DNA of 64,000 nucleotides from Comamonas testosteroni. GTDB taxonomy: Bacteria; Pseudomonadota; Gammaproteobacteria; Burkholderiales; Burkholderiaceae_C. Location: the NCBI RefSeq assembly GCF_014076415.1, contig NZ_CP043568.1, positions 2,666,001 to 2,730,000 on the forward strand, read 5' to 3'. The notes under the pieces were generated by a model. The model was not told the DNA's origin. It ran no database searches and saw only the letters and a list, made by a program, of their open reading frames with translations. The position numbers were made by a program, and so were the translations under genes. This document shows, piece by piece, positions 37,408 to 47,441 of the stretch; position 1 is the stretch's first letter, and the number at the start of each line of letters is the position of its first letter.

Positions 37408-38928
37408 ATGGGCAGTGCAGAGCACTGGATGGCCTGGCCTCTGGCCTGCCTGAGCGAGTCAAGCACGGTGGCTGAGAGTGCCTGCTGGTGGGCGCTGGAG
37501 TTTTCGCCGCGTGTGGCATTGCTCGAAGACGCCTTGCTCATGGAGACCAGCATGGTGCAGCGTCTTTGGGGCGGGAGAGAGGTCTTGCTGGCACGGCTGG
37601 ACAGTGCTTTTGCGCAAGCCTGTCAGGCCGCTGTGCCCGGCCTGCCGGAGTCCGGGGGCGGCGATGCGGCATTGCAGCCGCTGCGCGGACAGGGCGACAC
37701 GGCCTGGCAGGCTTTGGCTCGGCTGCGGCTGCAGCAGGGCCGGCCTTGCGGCTGCGTCCCTGTCTCCTTGCCCATGCCTGAGCCATCGCAGCATGCCGAT
37801 GCGCTGCCGCTATGGACACTGAGCGCCCTGGAGCAGAACAGCGCCGTGCTGCTGCGCCTGGGCTGTCGGTGCTGGGGCGATGTGCGCGCACTGCCGCGCG
37901 CGGGGCTGTCGCGCCGTATTGGAGCCAAGGCTCTGCGTGCGCTCGACGAGGCCTATGGTCTGCTGCCCCAGCCGCTTGACTGGCTGCAGCTGCCTCAGCA
38001 GTTCGAGCTGCGCCACGACCTGGGTTATCCGGCTCACCATGCCGATGCCGTGCTTCATGCCGCGCAGCCGCTGTTGCGCGCGCTGCAGTCCTGGCTGCAG
38101 GCCCGTCACCATGCGGTGCTGGCGCTGCAATTGCGCTGGCACCATGACCTGCGCCGTATTGACGGCCAGGAGCTGCCAGCCTGGGAAGCCCTTGTCATCC
38201 GCACAGCCCAGCCCACGCAGGGCATGGCGCATTTGCAGCGCCTGCTGCGCGAGCACCTGGGCCAGCAGCGCTGGCTAGCACCCGTGGACATGCTGGAGTT
38301 GCAGGCGCTGGAGACGGTGCCCTGGGCGGCTGAGCCGCTGAGCTGCCTGCCTGCCGCCCAGGGTCAGAGCCCGTCGGACAGCCTTGCCTGGCATGAATGG
38401 GTGGAACGCCTGAGCGCCCGCTGGGGCGAGGAGGCCGTGCAGATGGTGCAGCCGCTGGCCGACCACCGCCCCGAGCGCATGCAGCGCTGGCAAGCTGCTG
38501 CACCTTTGCTGCAGAGCAAGAATCCGGCTGCTGCAAGAGACGCTACCCAGGCTGGAGCAGGAGCGCAGCTCAGGCAGCAAGCCATGCATCGCGGCCGTCA
38601 GCCCGATTGTTCCGACCCCTGGCAAGCCCTGTGGCCGCCCTGGCTGCTGCCCCAGCCCCAGGCCTTGCCCGTGCAGGGCAATCGTCCTCAATGGCATGGG
38701 CCGCTGCAGCTCAGGGCCGGGCCCTACAGGCTGGAGTCCGGCTGGTGGGATGCGGTTGGCGATGCCCAGGCCGGCGCGCCGGCCGGTCTCGTCGAGCGTG
38801 ACTATTTCGTGGCCTATAACGCCGTGGTCGGACATGTCTGGATTTACCGCGAGCGCGCCCGTAGCGAACACCTGATGAGCATGACAGCCAGCCCTGCCAG
38901 CTGGTTTGCGCAAGGCATGTATGGCTGA
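37408..38928 (+). CDS. imuB: ImuB, Y-family polymerase-like protein
   Basis: 506 aa Y-family DNA polymerase homologue, in known cases catalytically dead, that links DnaE2 to the sliding clamp. It has the palm-like N-terminus (WALEFSPRVALLEDALLMET), the helix-hairpin-helix RCWGDVRALPRAGLSRRIG and a long C-terminal tail (YFVAYNAVVGHVWIYRER). It overlaps dnaE2. Confidence 0.92.
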   Translation: MGSAEHWMAWPLACLSESSTVAESACWWALEFSPRVALLEDALLMETSMVQRLWGGREVLLARLDSAFAQACQAAVPGLPESGGGDAALQPLRGQGDTAWQALARLRLQQGRPCGCVPVSLPMPEPSQHADALPLWTLSALEQNSAVLLRLGCRCWGDVRALPRAGLSRRIGAKALRALDEAYGLLPQPLDWLQLPQQFELRHDLGYPAHHADAVLHAAQPLLRALQSWLQARHHAVLALQLRWHHDLRRIDGQELPAWEALVIRTAQPTQGMAHLQRLLREHLGQQRWLAPVDMLELQALETVPWAAEPLSCLPAAQGQSPSDSLAWHEWVERLSARWGEEAVQMVQPLADHRPERMQRWQAAAPLLQSKNPAAARDATQAGAGAQLRQQAMHRGRQPDCSDPWQALWPPWLLPQPQALPVQGNRPQWHGPLQLRAGPYRLESGWWDAVGDAQAGAPAGLVERDYFVAYNAVVGHVWIYRERARSEHLMSMTASPASWFAQGMYG

Positions 38929-41900
38929 GCAGATCATGGCCGAGCCACCGGCTCCCGCTCTGCGGCTGGCGGGGCCGCCGCCTGCCGCCATACCGGCCAG
39001 TCCCGTGGCTCAGGGTATGGGCAGGGGGCCGCTGGCCTATGCCGAGCTGCACTGTCTCTCGCATTTCAGTTTCCTGCGCGGTGCTTCATCGCCTGCCGAG
39101 CTGGTGCACCGGGCCAAAAGCCTGGGCTATGCGGCGCTGGCGCTGACCGACGAATGCTCGGTAGCCGGTGCCGTGCGCGCCTTTGAAGCGGCGCGGGACT
39201 GCGGCCTGCACCTGATTCAGGGTAGCGAATTCGCCTGGGGACCGCTCAGGATCGTGGTGCTGGTGCGTGATCTGCAGGGATGGGGCAATCTCTGTGAATT
39301 CATCACTGTTGCACGCAGCCGGACTGCCAAAGGGGAGTATCTGGTCGATGAATCCAGCCCCTGGCAGTTGCTGAATCAAGGCTGCGAGTGCCTGCTGCTG
39401 CCGCAGCGCGGGATGCTGGATGCATCGGATTTGATGGCTGTAATCGCTTGCTTGGAAAACGCTTCAGGCTATCTTGATGCCGGAAACCTCTGGCTGGGTG
39501 CGGAGCTGCACCTGGCGCCCGACGACAGCCTGTGGCTGCAGACTCTGCAGCAGGCGGGCGCGGCGCTGGGGCTGCGCTTGCTGGCCTGCGGGGATGTCCA
39601 TATGCATGCGCGCTCGCGCAAGCCGCTGCAGGATGTGGTCACGGCGATCCGCATGGGGCGTACCGTGGCCGAATGTGGCTTTGCACTGCAGCCCAATGCC
39701 GAGCGGCATCTGCGCTCGCGTCTGCGGCTGGCTTCGCTCTATCCCAGGGCCATGCTGGAGGCGACGCTGGAGCTGGCCGGGCGTTGCAGCTTCAGTCTGG
39801 ACGAGATCTGCTACCACTATCCGCAGGAGAGCGTGCTGCCCGGCATGACGGCCACGCAGACCCTGGCCTGGCTGACCTGGGAGGGCGCGGCGGGACGCTA
39901 TCCCCAGGGCATTCCCAAGGACGTGCACGATCAACTGCACAAAGAGCTGGCGCTGATCGAGGATCAAAAGTACGAGATGTACTTTCTCACCGTGCATGAC
40001 ATCGTGCGCTATGCGCGCAGCGTCGGCATTCTCTGCCAGGGGCGCGGCTCGGCGGCCAATTCTGCGGTCTGCTACTGCCTGGGCATCACTGCGGTAAACC
40101 CGCATGGAGGCAATCTGCTGTTCGAGCGCTTCATCAGCAAGGAGCGCAGCGAGCCACCCGATATCGATGTGGACTTCGAGCATGCGCGGCGCGAAGAGGT
40201 CATCCAGTACATCTACGGCAAGTACGGGCGCGATCGCGCCGCGCTCACGGCCGTGGTCAGCTGCTGGCGCAGCCGCAGCGCGCTGCGCGATGTGGGCAAG
40301 GCGCTGGGCCTGCCTGCCGATCTGATCGATGCCCTGGCCAAGGGGCAGTACTGGTTCAGCGAGCATGCCCAGGCGCAAGCACAGACGCATGCCGAGGCAG
40401 CGGATTCGGCACAGGAGGATCAGACGCCCGAAGCACTGCCCGAAGACTGGGTGCAGCGCAAGCTCCAGGAGGCCGAGGTGCTGGCGCGCGAAATGCATTG
40501 CGCTGTGGGCACGCATCGGCTGCGCCTCTGGATAGAGCTGGCCTGGCAGCTCAAGGACAGCCCGCGCCACCTCAGCCAGCATGTGGGCGGTTTTGTGCTG
40601 ACCGAGGGCAAGCTCACGCGGCTGGTGCCCGTGGAGCCTGCCACGATGGCCAGGCGCTCCGTCATTCAGTGGGACAAGGACGATCTCGATGTCGTGGGCC
40701 TGCTCAAGGTCGATGTACTGGCCCTGGGCATGCTCACCATGTTGCGCAATGCCCTGAACGAGCGCGCCCGCTGGCGTGGCGAGCCATGGGAGCTGCACCA
40801 GATTCCGCAGGAGGATGCCGCGACCTACGAGATGATCTGCCAGGCCGATACCGTGGGTACTTTCCAGATCGAAAGCCGCGCCCAGATGAGCATGCTGCCG
40901 CGCCTGCAGCCGCGCACTTTTTATGATTTGGTGGTAGAGGTCGCCATCGTGCGCCCCGGCCCGATTCAGGGCGGCATGGTCCATCCTTATCTGCTTGCGC
41001 GCGAGCGTGCACGTCGGAAGCTGCCGCTCAAGCTGGAAAAGCCGGAGCTCGAAAATGCGCTCAAGCGCACTTTGGGTGTGCCTATTTTCCAGGAGCAGGT
41101 GATGCAGATCGCCATGGATGCTGCCAAGTTCTCGGCCGGCAAGGCTGATGAGCTGCGCCGCTCCATGGCGGCCTGGAAGCGCAAGGGCGGCGTACACAAG
41201 TTCGAGCGCCCGTTGATCGACGGTATGGTGGCGCGTGGCTACAAGCTGGAATTCGCTCAGGCCATCTTTGCGCAGATGCTGGGCTTTGGCGAATATGGCT
41301 TCCCCGAAAGTCATGCCTACAGCTTTGCGCTGCTGGCCTATGCGAGCGCCTGGCTCAAGCGCCATGAGCCGGCCATCTTTCTGCAGGCGCTGCTCAATGC
41401 CCAGCCCATGGGCTTTTATTCGCCGTCCCAGCTGGTGCAGGATGCGCGCCGACACGGAGTGCGCGTGCTGCCGGTCGATGTCTGTCATAGCCACTGGCAT
41501 TGCACGCTGGAAGCTCCTTTGCAAGCCATGCGCGGCGTGGCTCAGCCCCAGCCTGCCGTGCGCCTGGGGCTGAACCGGGTGGCCAGATTGGGCAAGGCTG
41601 CGGCACTACGCATTGAGGAGCAGGCGGGGAAATCCCCATTGGTGGATGTGGCCGATCTGGCCATCAGAGCCCGGCTGGACAAGGCGGATATGGAAGCCCT
41701 GGCCGCGGCCGATGCGCTGCGCAGCCTGGCCGGCCACCGCCGTCAGCAGATGTGGGATGCTGCTGCGCAGGCCAGTCTGCCGCCCATTTTTGCGCAGGCC
41801 GCCATTCATGAGCCGAGGCTTGAGCTGCCCCAGGCCGCCGAAGGCGAGGAAATCATGTTCGACTATGCCGCCACCGGCCTGAGCCTGCGACGCCATCCGC

Positions 41901-42331
41901 TGGCCTTGCTGCGTCCCCGGCTGGCGCGCCACGGGCTGAAAACTGCAGCCGAGCTGCGTCAGATGCTGCCAGGCCAGAAGGTGCGCGCCTGCGGCATCGT
42001 CACCGTGCGCCAGCGACCGCCTACCGCCAACGGCACACTGTTCATCACACTCGAAGACGAAACCGGCGTCATCAACCTGGTGGTCTGGAGCCAGACCTTT
42101 GCCCGCTGGCGCTCTGCATTGCTGGCCTCGCGTCTGCTGGCCGTGGAGGGCATCTGGCAGCGCAGCACGGCCCCGCAACTGGATGCGTCGGAATCAGCAG
42201 GGGATATGCCTGTGGTCCGGACAGGGGATGAACCTGCGGTTCGTCATCTGGTCGTGATGAAGGCCAGGAATGTGACCCGCTGGCTGGGGCGGTTTGCCGA
42301 GGTCGGACTGAACAGCCGGGATTTTCATTGA
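38921..42331 (+). CDS. dnaE2: Error-prone DNA polymerase III alpha subunit DnaE2
   Basis: 1136 aa from ATG 38921, overlapping the imuB stop; 38936 also possible. PHP domain at the N-terminus (YAELHCLSHFSFLRGASSPA), then the C-family palm with SEPPDIDVDFEHARREEVIQ carrying the two catalytic Asp, then GRGSAANSAVCYCLG, PIFQEQVMQIAMDAA and an OB-fold end (KVRACGIVTVRQRPPTANGT). Makes mutagenic translesion synthesis during SOS. Confidence 0.96.
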   Translation: MAEQIMAEPPAPALRLAGPPPAAIPASPVAQGMGRGPLAYAELHCLSHFSFLRGASSPAELVHRAKSLGYAALALTDECSVAGAVRAFEAARDCGLHLIQGSEFAWGPLRIVVLVRDLQGWGNLCEFITVARSRTAKGEYLVDESSPWQLLNQGCECLLLPQRGMLDASDLMAVIACLENASGYLDAGNLWLGAELHLAPDDSLWLQTLQQAGAALGLRLLACGDVHMHARSRKPLQDVVTAIRMGRTVAECGFALQPNAERHLRSRLRLASLYPRAMLEATLELAGRCSFSLDEICYHYPQESVLPGMTATQTLAWLTWEGAAGRYPQGIPKDVHDQLHKELALIEDQKYEMYFLTVHDIVRYARSVGILCQGRGSAANSAVCYCLGITAVNPHGGNLLFERFISKERSEPPDIDVDFEHARREEVIQYIYGKYGRDRAALTAVVSCWRSRSALRDVGKALGLPADLIDALAKGQYWFSEHAQAQAQTHAEAADSAQEDQTPEALPEDWVQRKLQEAEVLAREMHCAVGTHRLRLWIELAWQLKDSPRHLSQHVGGFVLTEGKLTRLVPVEPATMARRSVIQWDKDDLDVVGLLKVDVLALGMLTMLRNALNERARWRGEPWELHQIPQEDAATYEMICQADTVGTFQIESRAQMSMLPRLQPRTFYDLVVEVAIVRPGPIQGGMVHPYLLARERARRKLPLKLEKPELENALKRTLGVPIFQEQVMQIAMDAAKFSAGKADELRRSMAAWKRKGGVHKFERPLIDGMVARGYKLEFAQAIFAQMLGFGEYGFPESHAYSFALLAYASAWLKRHEPAIFLQALLNAQPMGFYSPSQLVQDARRHGVRVLPVDVCHSHWHCTLEAPLQAMRGVAQPQPAVRLGLNRVARLGKAAALRIEEQAGKSPLVDVADLAIRARLDKADMEALAAADALRSLAGHRRQQMWDAAAQASLPPIFAQAAIHEPRLELPQAAEGEEIMFDYAATGLSLRRHPLALLRPRLARHGLKTAAELRQMLPGQKVRACGIVTVRQRPPTANGTLFITLEDETGVINLVVWSQTFARWRSALLASRLLAVEGIWQRSTAPQLDASESAGDMPVVRTGDEPAVRHLVVMKARNVTRWLGRFAEVGLNSRDFH

Positions 42332-42353
42332 GCCCGCCGAGGCCGCTGCGGCT

Positions 42354-43262
42354 TCAGGACGCTGCCGGCAGCTTGGCATTTTGCAGCGCATGTTCAATGA
42401 GCTTTTCCACGGCCCGGCTGCCCGGCGCGGTCGAATGCACCAGTGCAATGCCCACATGAAATCCGGGCGGGTTGTCCAGCAGGGACAGGCATTTCACGCC
42501 GCGTGGCTGAACGAGGTGCGATACGCCTGCGACCAGTCCCACGCCCAGGCCGGAAGCCACCAGGCTCATGATGGTCTGCACCTGCATGGCCTCCTGGGCG
42601 ATGCGAGGGGTGAAGCCCGATTGCTGGCAGCGTAGCTTGGCCAGCGCGGCGAGGCTGGGTACCGTGTCCTGCGGATACATCACAAAAGGTTCGTGTGCTG
42701 CCTCGGATAGAGCGATGGCATCGCGCTGCGCCAGGGGGCTGCTGTCCGAGACGGCCAGCACGAACTCGTCCTGATCCAGCGGCGTGAGTTCAATGCCTTC
42801 GTCAAGCTCCAGCACAGGGTAGCGAAGCAGGCCGGCATCAAAGCGCCGGGTCGTCAGCCCTTCCAGGATTTCGGCACTGGTCGCCTCATAGAACTCCAGG
42901 CCCACCTTGGGGTAGCAGTCGCGAAACGAGGGGATCAGGCGCGGCAGCAGTTCGTAGGTGGCCGAGCCGACAAAGCCCAGCCGTATCAGACCGCCTACGC
43001 CTTCCCTGGTATCGCGCACAGCCTGGCGACATTGCTCGGCATGAAACAGGGTGGCGCGTGCGCTCTCCAGAATGGCCTTGCCGGCAGGCGTCAGCACGAC
43101 GCCGGTGCTGGTGCGATCGAACAGGGCGCTGCCCAGCTCCTCTTCCAGCTTGCGAATCGAGATGGACAGCGGCGGCTGAGCCATATGCAACTGCTCTGCG
43201 GCTCGGTGGAAGTTGCCGGTTTCGGCCAGAGCGATGAACTGGTTCAGTTGCTTCAGGTTCAT
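42354..43262 (-). CDS. LysR-family regulator of the adjacent catabolic operon
   Basis: 302 aa. N-terminal HTH LNQFIALAETGNFHRAAEQL, then MAQPPLSISIRKLEEELG; the rest is the effector-binding domain (LIRLGFVGSATYELLPRLIP). Divergent from the Bug/CoA-transferase operon with 114 bases between, so it is the likely regulator, with a pathway metabolite as coinducer. Confidence 0.93.
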   Translation of the reverse strand: MNLKQLNQFIALAETGNFHRAAEQLHMAQPPLSISIRKLEEELGSALFDRTSTGVVLTPAGKAILESARATLFHAEQCRQAVRDTREGVGGLIRLGFVGSATYELLPRLIPSFRDCYPKVGLEFYEATSAEILEGLTTRRFDAGLLRYPVLELDEGIELTPLDQDEFVLAVSDSSPLAQRDAIALSEAAHEPFVMYPQDTVPSLAALAKLRCQQSGFTPRIAQEAMQVQTIMSLVASGLGVGLVAGVSHLVQPRGVKCLSLLDNPPGFHVGIALVHSTAPGSRAVEKLIEHALQNAKLPAAS

Positions 43263-43263
43263 T

Positions 43264-43280
43264 GATATTCAATGGATATC
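43264..43280. promoter_or_regulatory. LysR-type operator candidate
   Basis: GATAT-TCAATGG-ATATC, a dyad with a T-N11-A core, just upstream of the lysR start in the divergent promoter region. Sequence-based guess. Confidence 0.45.
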
Positions 43281-43376
43281 AGAAATGAAATTTTTAATAT
43301 TAGACATTAATTTTGCGTCTGCCTAAAGTGAGCTCACAAGAAAAGCACGGCAGCAATTCCGTATCAGGAGACAAAC

Positions 43377-44357
43377 TTGAAGCAAGCACGCAGATACCTG
43401 CTGGCGGCCTTGCTGGGCTACGGCCTGCTCGGCGCCGGCATGCCCTCCATGGCTCAGGCCCAGGCCTTCCCTTCCAAGCCGATCAAGCTCATCGTGCCCT
43501 TTGGTCCGGGTAGCGGCACCGACACCTCGGCACGCTATTTCGGGCGCAAGCTTCAGGAACTCACCGGCCAGCCCGTGGTCGTCGAAAACAAGGCAGGAGC
43601 CAACGGCTTCATCGCCGTCAAGCAGGTGCTGTCTGCGCCCGCGGATGGCTATACCGTGTTCATCGGCAGCAATTCGACGCTGGCGGTCAATGCGGCGCTG
43701 TTCAGGCATCTGCCCTACGATCCGTTAACGGACTTTGCGCCGCTGACCATGATGATGCGCTCGCCGGCCATGCTGGCCGTCATGCCCCAAGCGGCCTACT
43801 CCGACCTGAAGGGCCTGATCAGCCATGCCAGGGCCAACCCGGGGAAGGTGAATTTCGGGGCCGGCTCGGCAGGCTATCAGCTTATGGGCGAGCTGCTCAA
43901 CGACGCTGCCAGGATCGAAACCGTGCATGTCCCGTTCAAGGGCGCAGGGGAAACCACCACGGCTGTCGCTTCAGGGACGGTGGACTACACCTTCGCGGAG
44001 GTCACGGCAGTGCAGGAGCTGGCCCGGGGAGGGCGTGTCAAGATCCTGGCGGTGGCCTCCGACAAGCGGGTGAGCACCTCCCCTGAGATACCCACGGCCA
44101 CGGAGGCCGGTCTGCCCGGATTCGAGGCCTACACCTGGGTGGGAGCCATGGTGAGTGCCAAGACACCAGCCGCCGAGACTGCCAGGCTCGCCGAGCTTTT
44201 CACCGCCATCTCGAAGATGGATGAAACCCGTGCCTTCTACGAGCGTCTGGGGGCCATTCCCATGACCGGCGGCCCGGCACAGATGCATGAATTCCAGAAG
44301 AACGAAATCGCGCTGTGGAAGCGCATCGTCGTCAAGGCCAAGGTTCCCCTGCAATGA
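43377..44357 (+). CDS. Bug-family tripartite tricarboxylate receptor, copy 1
   Basis: 326 aa periplasmic binding protein, TTG start (MKQARRYLL) after CAGGAG. Signal peptide to about residue 30 (MAQAQA). Blocks FPSKPIKLIVPFGPGSGTDT and VVVENKAGANGFIAV are the Bug signature. It probably binds the carboxylate broken down by the downstream enzymes. No TctA/TctB transporter genes are present here. Confidence 0.92.
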   Translation: MKQARRYLLAALLGYGLLGAGMPSMAQAQAFPSKPIKLIVPFGPGSGTDTSARYFGRKLQELTGQPVVVENKAGANGFIAVKQVLSAPADGYTVFIGSNSTLAVNAALFRHLPYDPLTDFAPLTMMMRSPAMLAVMPQAAYSDLKGLISHARANPGKVNFGAGSAGYQLMGELLNDAARIETVHVPFKGAGETTTAVASGTVDYTFAEVTAVQELARGGRVKILAVASDKRVSTSPEIPTATEAGLPGFEAYTWVGAMVSAKTPAAETARLAELFTAISKMDETRAFYERLGAIPMTGGPAQMHEFQKNEIALWKRIVVKAKVPLQ

Positions 44358-45601
44358 AAGCCAATGACAGCCAGCCGGCACAGGCGCTGCAGCACATCAA
44401 GGTGCTCGATCTTTCGCGGGTATTGGCGGGCCCGTGGGCGGCACAGACCCTGGGCGACCTGGGCGCCGAGGTGATCAAGGTGGAAAGACCCGGCAGCGGT
44501 GACGACACCCGTGCCTGGGGCCCGCCCTATGTGGCCGACCCCGAAGGCCTGCCGACGGGGGAGTCTGCCTACTATATGTGCACCAACCGCAACAAGCAGT
44601 CGATTGCGGTGGACTTCACCCGCGGCGAAGGTCAGGAGATCGTGCGCCAGCTGGCCGCTCAATGCGATGTGCTGATCGAAAACTTCAAGACTGGCGGTCT
44701 GGCGCAGTACGGGCTTGACTATGCGAGCCTCAGTGCCCTGAATCCCCGCCTTGTCTACTGCTCGGTCACGGGCTTCGGCCAGGACGGTCCCTATGCACAT
44801 CGTGCGGGCTACGACTTTCTGATCCAGGGCATGGGGGGGCTGATGAGCATTTCGGGCCATGCCGATGGCCAGCCCGGAGGCGGCCCCATGAAGGTCGGTG
44901 TGGCGCTGACCGACATCCTCACCGGACTTTACGCCAGCACGGCGATTCTGGCGGCCCTGCAGGCCCGCGAGCATACGGGGCGCGGCCAGCACATAGATCT
45001 GGCTTTGCTCGATGTCGGCGTGGCCTGTCTGGCCAACCAGAGCATGAACTATCTGTACGGGGACCAGGTGCCGCAGCGCATGGGCAACGCGCATCCGAAC
45101 ACGGTGCCCTATCAGGAATTCCCGACCGAAGACGGCCACATGATCCTGGCCGTGGGCAATGACGGTCAGTTTGCCCGTTTCTGCCAGGCGGCAGGCAGGA
45201 GCGAATGGGCCGAGGACGAGCGCTTCCGGAGCAATGCGGCGCGGCTGGCCCATAGAGCCGAACTTGTGGAAATGATCCGCCGTGTGACGCTCACGCGCAG
45301 CACCAGGGCCTGGGTGCTGCTGCTGGAGCAGCACGCCGTGCCATGCGGTCCCATCAACACGGTGCGTGAGGTGTTCGAGGATCCGCAGGTCAGGGCTCGC
45401 GGCATGCAGATCGCCATGACACACCCCAAGGCGGGCCAGGTGCCGCTGGTCGCCAGTCCCATCCGTTTGTCGGACACACCGGTGACGTACCGCCATGCAC
45501 CGCCTCAGCTGGGCCAGCACACAAAAGAGCTGCTGGAGCGCCATCTGGGTCTGTCTGTCCAGCAGATGCAGGCCTATCACGACAGTGGAGTATTGGGATG
45601 A
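44354..45601 (+). CDS. Type III (CaiB/BaiF) CoA-transferase, copy 1
   Basis: 415 aa from ATG 44354, overlapping the previous stop (ATGA). It moves CoA from a donor acid to a substrate acid. Visible: IKVLDLSRVLAGPWAAQTLG, DLGAEVIKVERPGSGD and GRGQHIDLALLDVGVACLAN with the Asp expected in the active site. First catabolic enzyme of the operon. Confidence 0.93.
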   Translation: MKANDSQPAQALQHIKVLDLSRVLAGPWAAQTLGDLGAEVIKVERPGSGDDTRAWGPPYVADPEGLPTGESAYYMCTNRNKQSIAVDFTRGEGQEIVRQLAAQCDVLIENFKTGGLAQYGLDYASLSALNPRLVYCSVTGFGQDGPYAHRAGYDFLIQGMGGLMSISGHADGQPGGGPMKVGVALTDILTGLYASTAILAALQAREHTGRGQHIDLALLDVGVACLANQSMNYLYGDQVPQRMGNAHPNTVPYQEFPTEDGHMILAVGNDGQFARFCQAAGRSEWAEDERFRSNAARLAHRAELVEMIRRVTLTRSTRAWVLLLEQHAVPCGPINTVREVFEDPQVRARGMQIAMTHPKAGQVPLVASPIRLSDTPVTYRHAPPQLGQHTKELLERHLGLSVQQMQAYHDSGVLG

Positions 45602-46827
45602 ACAGCCAGGAGTCGTTAAAGCACGCGCTCATCGCGGGCCAGGACGAAGCCCAGGGGGCCTTGTCAGGGGTGCGGGTGCTGGACCTTTCCAGCGTGATTT
45701 TCGGCCCCATGGCCAGCCAGGTGCTGGCCGACTACGGCGCCGAGGTGATCAAGATCGAGCCGCCGGAGGGCGACTCCACGCGCCACACCGGCCCGGCGCT
45801 GGAGCCTGGCATGGCGGCAATGTTCATGGGCTCCAACCGCAGCAAGAAAAGTGTGGTGCTGGACCTGAAACAAGAGAAGGCGCAGGCCGCGCTGCATGCG
45901 CTGCTGCAGGGGGCCGATGTGCTCATGCACAGCATGCGCCCGCAAAAGCTGGCCAGGCTAGGACTCGATCCGGACAGCCTGCGCAAGCAATACCCGCGCC
46001 TTATCTATGTGGGCCTGCACGGTTTTGGCGAAGACGGCCCCTATGCCGGGCAGCCTGCATATGACGACGTAATCCAGGGCATGAGCGGCCTGGCCGATCT
46101 CATGCAGCGCCAGACGGGCGAGGCCCGCTATCTGCCCACGATTGCGGCTGACAAGACCTGTGCTCTGGTAGCCGCGCATGCGGTGTTGGCGGCGCTCTAC
46201 CAGCGCGAGCGCAGGGGCGAGGGCAGTTATGTGGAAGTGCCCATGTACGAAACCATGGCGGGCTTCAACCTGGTGGAGCATTTCTACGGCATGCATTTCA
46301 CCCCCGCGCAGAGTGGCGCGGGCTATCCGCGCGTGATGGCGCCCTGGCGCAAGCCTTACAGGACACTGGACGGCCATGTCTGCCTGATGCCTTACACCGA
46401 TGCGCACTGGCGCCGTTTCTTTGCGGCCGTCGGTCAGCCCCAGCTGGCACAGGACCAGCGTTTTGCCACCCAGGCGATGCGCACCCGCCACATCGCCGAG
46501 CTGCTGGAGACGATGAGCGGCTACGTGGCGCAAAAGGACACCGCCTATTGGCTGGCCAGCTGCGAACAGCTGGAGATTCCAGCAGCACCGGTCACTCGCA
46601 TGGACGATCTGCCCCATGACCCGCATTTGCAAGCCACCGGCTTTTTTGTCGAGAAGAAAGACGCCGCAATGGGGGTTGTGAAATTTCCGCGTTCGTCCGT
46701 GCGCATCAACGGTACCCAGCTCCCCATAGGCATGCCCCCGCGCCTGGGCGAGCACACACAGGAATTGCTGCGCGAGGCAGGCTGGGACGACGCGCGCATT
46801 GCGGCCTTGCAGTCGAAGGACTGCTGA
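45598..46827 (+). CDS. Type III (CaiB/BaiF) CoA-transferase, copy 2
   Basis: 409 aa, again coupled by ATGA to the gene before. Blocks VRVLDLSSVIFGPMASQVLA and YGAEVIKIEPPEGDSTRHTG. In the active-site stretch it has VEVPMYETMAGF, with Glu where copy 1 has Asp (ALLDVGVA). The two copies may act on two acids or as a heteromer. Confidence 0.9.
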   Translation: MNSQESLKHALIAGQDEAQGALSGVRVLDLSSVIFGPMASQVLADYGAEVIKIEPPEGDSTRHTGPALEPGMAAMFMGSNRSKKSVVLDLKQEKAQAALHALLQGADVLMHSMRPQKLARLGLDPDSLRKQYPRLIYVGLHGFGEDGPYAGQPAYDDVIQGMSGLADLMQRQTGEARYLPTIAADKTCALVAAHAVLAALYQRERRGEGSYVEVPMYETMAGFNLVEHFYGMHFTPAQSGAGYPRVMAPWRKPYRTLDGHVCLMPYTDAHWRRFFAAVGQPQLAQDQRFATQAMRTRHIAELLETMSGYVAQKDTAYWLASCEQLEIPAAPVTRMDDLPHDPHLQATGFFVEKKDAAMGVVKFPRSSVRINGTQLPIGMPPRLGEHTQELLREAGWDDARIAALQSKDC

Positions 46828-46852
46828 ACAAACAGCATCAAGCGGAGACAGA

Positions 46853-47362
46853 ATGAGCGTGAGCAATTTGATTTCTTCTACTGAAAACCGGGCCGCGACG
46901 CTGGCAGACACGCCGCGCATGGGCCAGGGTTTTGTCTGGCAGGACCTGCGCGTAGGCCAGCAACTGCGCACCTTTCGCCGTACGGTGACCGAGACCGATC
47001 TGGTCAACTTCATCAACACCACGGGCATGCTCGAAGCGATCTTCATCGAAGACGGCTACGACGGCGGCGCCATTCAGGGCCGCCCGGTGCCGGGCGCACT
47101 CACCTATACCTTGATCGAAGGCTTCATCCTCCAAAGCATGATCCAGGGCACAGGCCTGGCCATGCTCGAGCTGCACCAGAAGATTCTGGCTCCTGTACTG
47201 GTGGGCGACACCATTGAGGCGCTGGTCGAGGTGATCGACATCAAGCCAACGAGCAAAGGCGGTCGCGCGGTAGTGAGCTCGCGGATCGAGGTCTACAACC
47301 AGCGTCGCCAGCAGGTGATGGTCTATACCGCCGTACGTCTGCTGGCCGGCCGTGGAGCTTAG
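46853..47362 (+). CDS. MaoC-like hot-dog dehydratase
   Basis: 169 aa from ATG 46853. Hot-dog fold: RTVTETDLVNFINTTGMLEA, then IQGRPVPGALTYTLIEGFIL and ILAPVLVGDTIEALVEVIDI. Likely hydrates an enoyl-CoA intermediate, for example a mesaconyl or crotonyl type. Starts 25 nt after the second transferase. Confidence 0.87.
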   Translation: MSVSNLISSTENRAATLADTPRMGQGFVWQDLRVGQQLRTFRRTVTETDLVNFINTTGMLEAIFIEDGYDGGAIQGRPVPGALTYTLIEGFILQSMIQGTGLAMLELHQKILAPVLVGDTIEALVEVIDIKPTSKGGRAVVSSRIEVYNQRRQQVMVYTAVRLLAGRGA

Positions 47363-47441
47363 GTCCGCGCTGCTGCGGATGCCGTTGCACCGGTGTGCAC
47401 TTCTCTGCGCGCCGAGATGAGAAAACTACAGGAGACACAAG

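Noticed and set aside
38275..41524. Minus-strand frames opposite imuB and dnaE2
   Set aside because: GC-rich antisense frames with no motif; dnaE2 has complete catalytic blocks.
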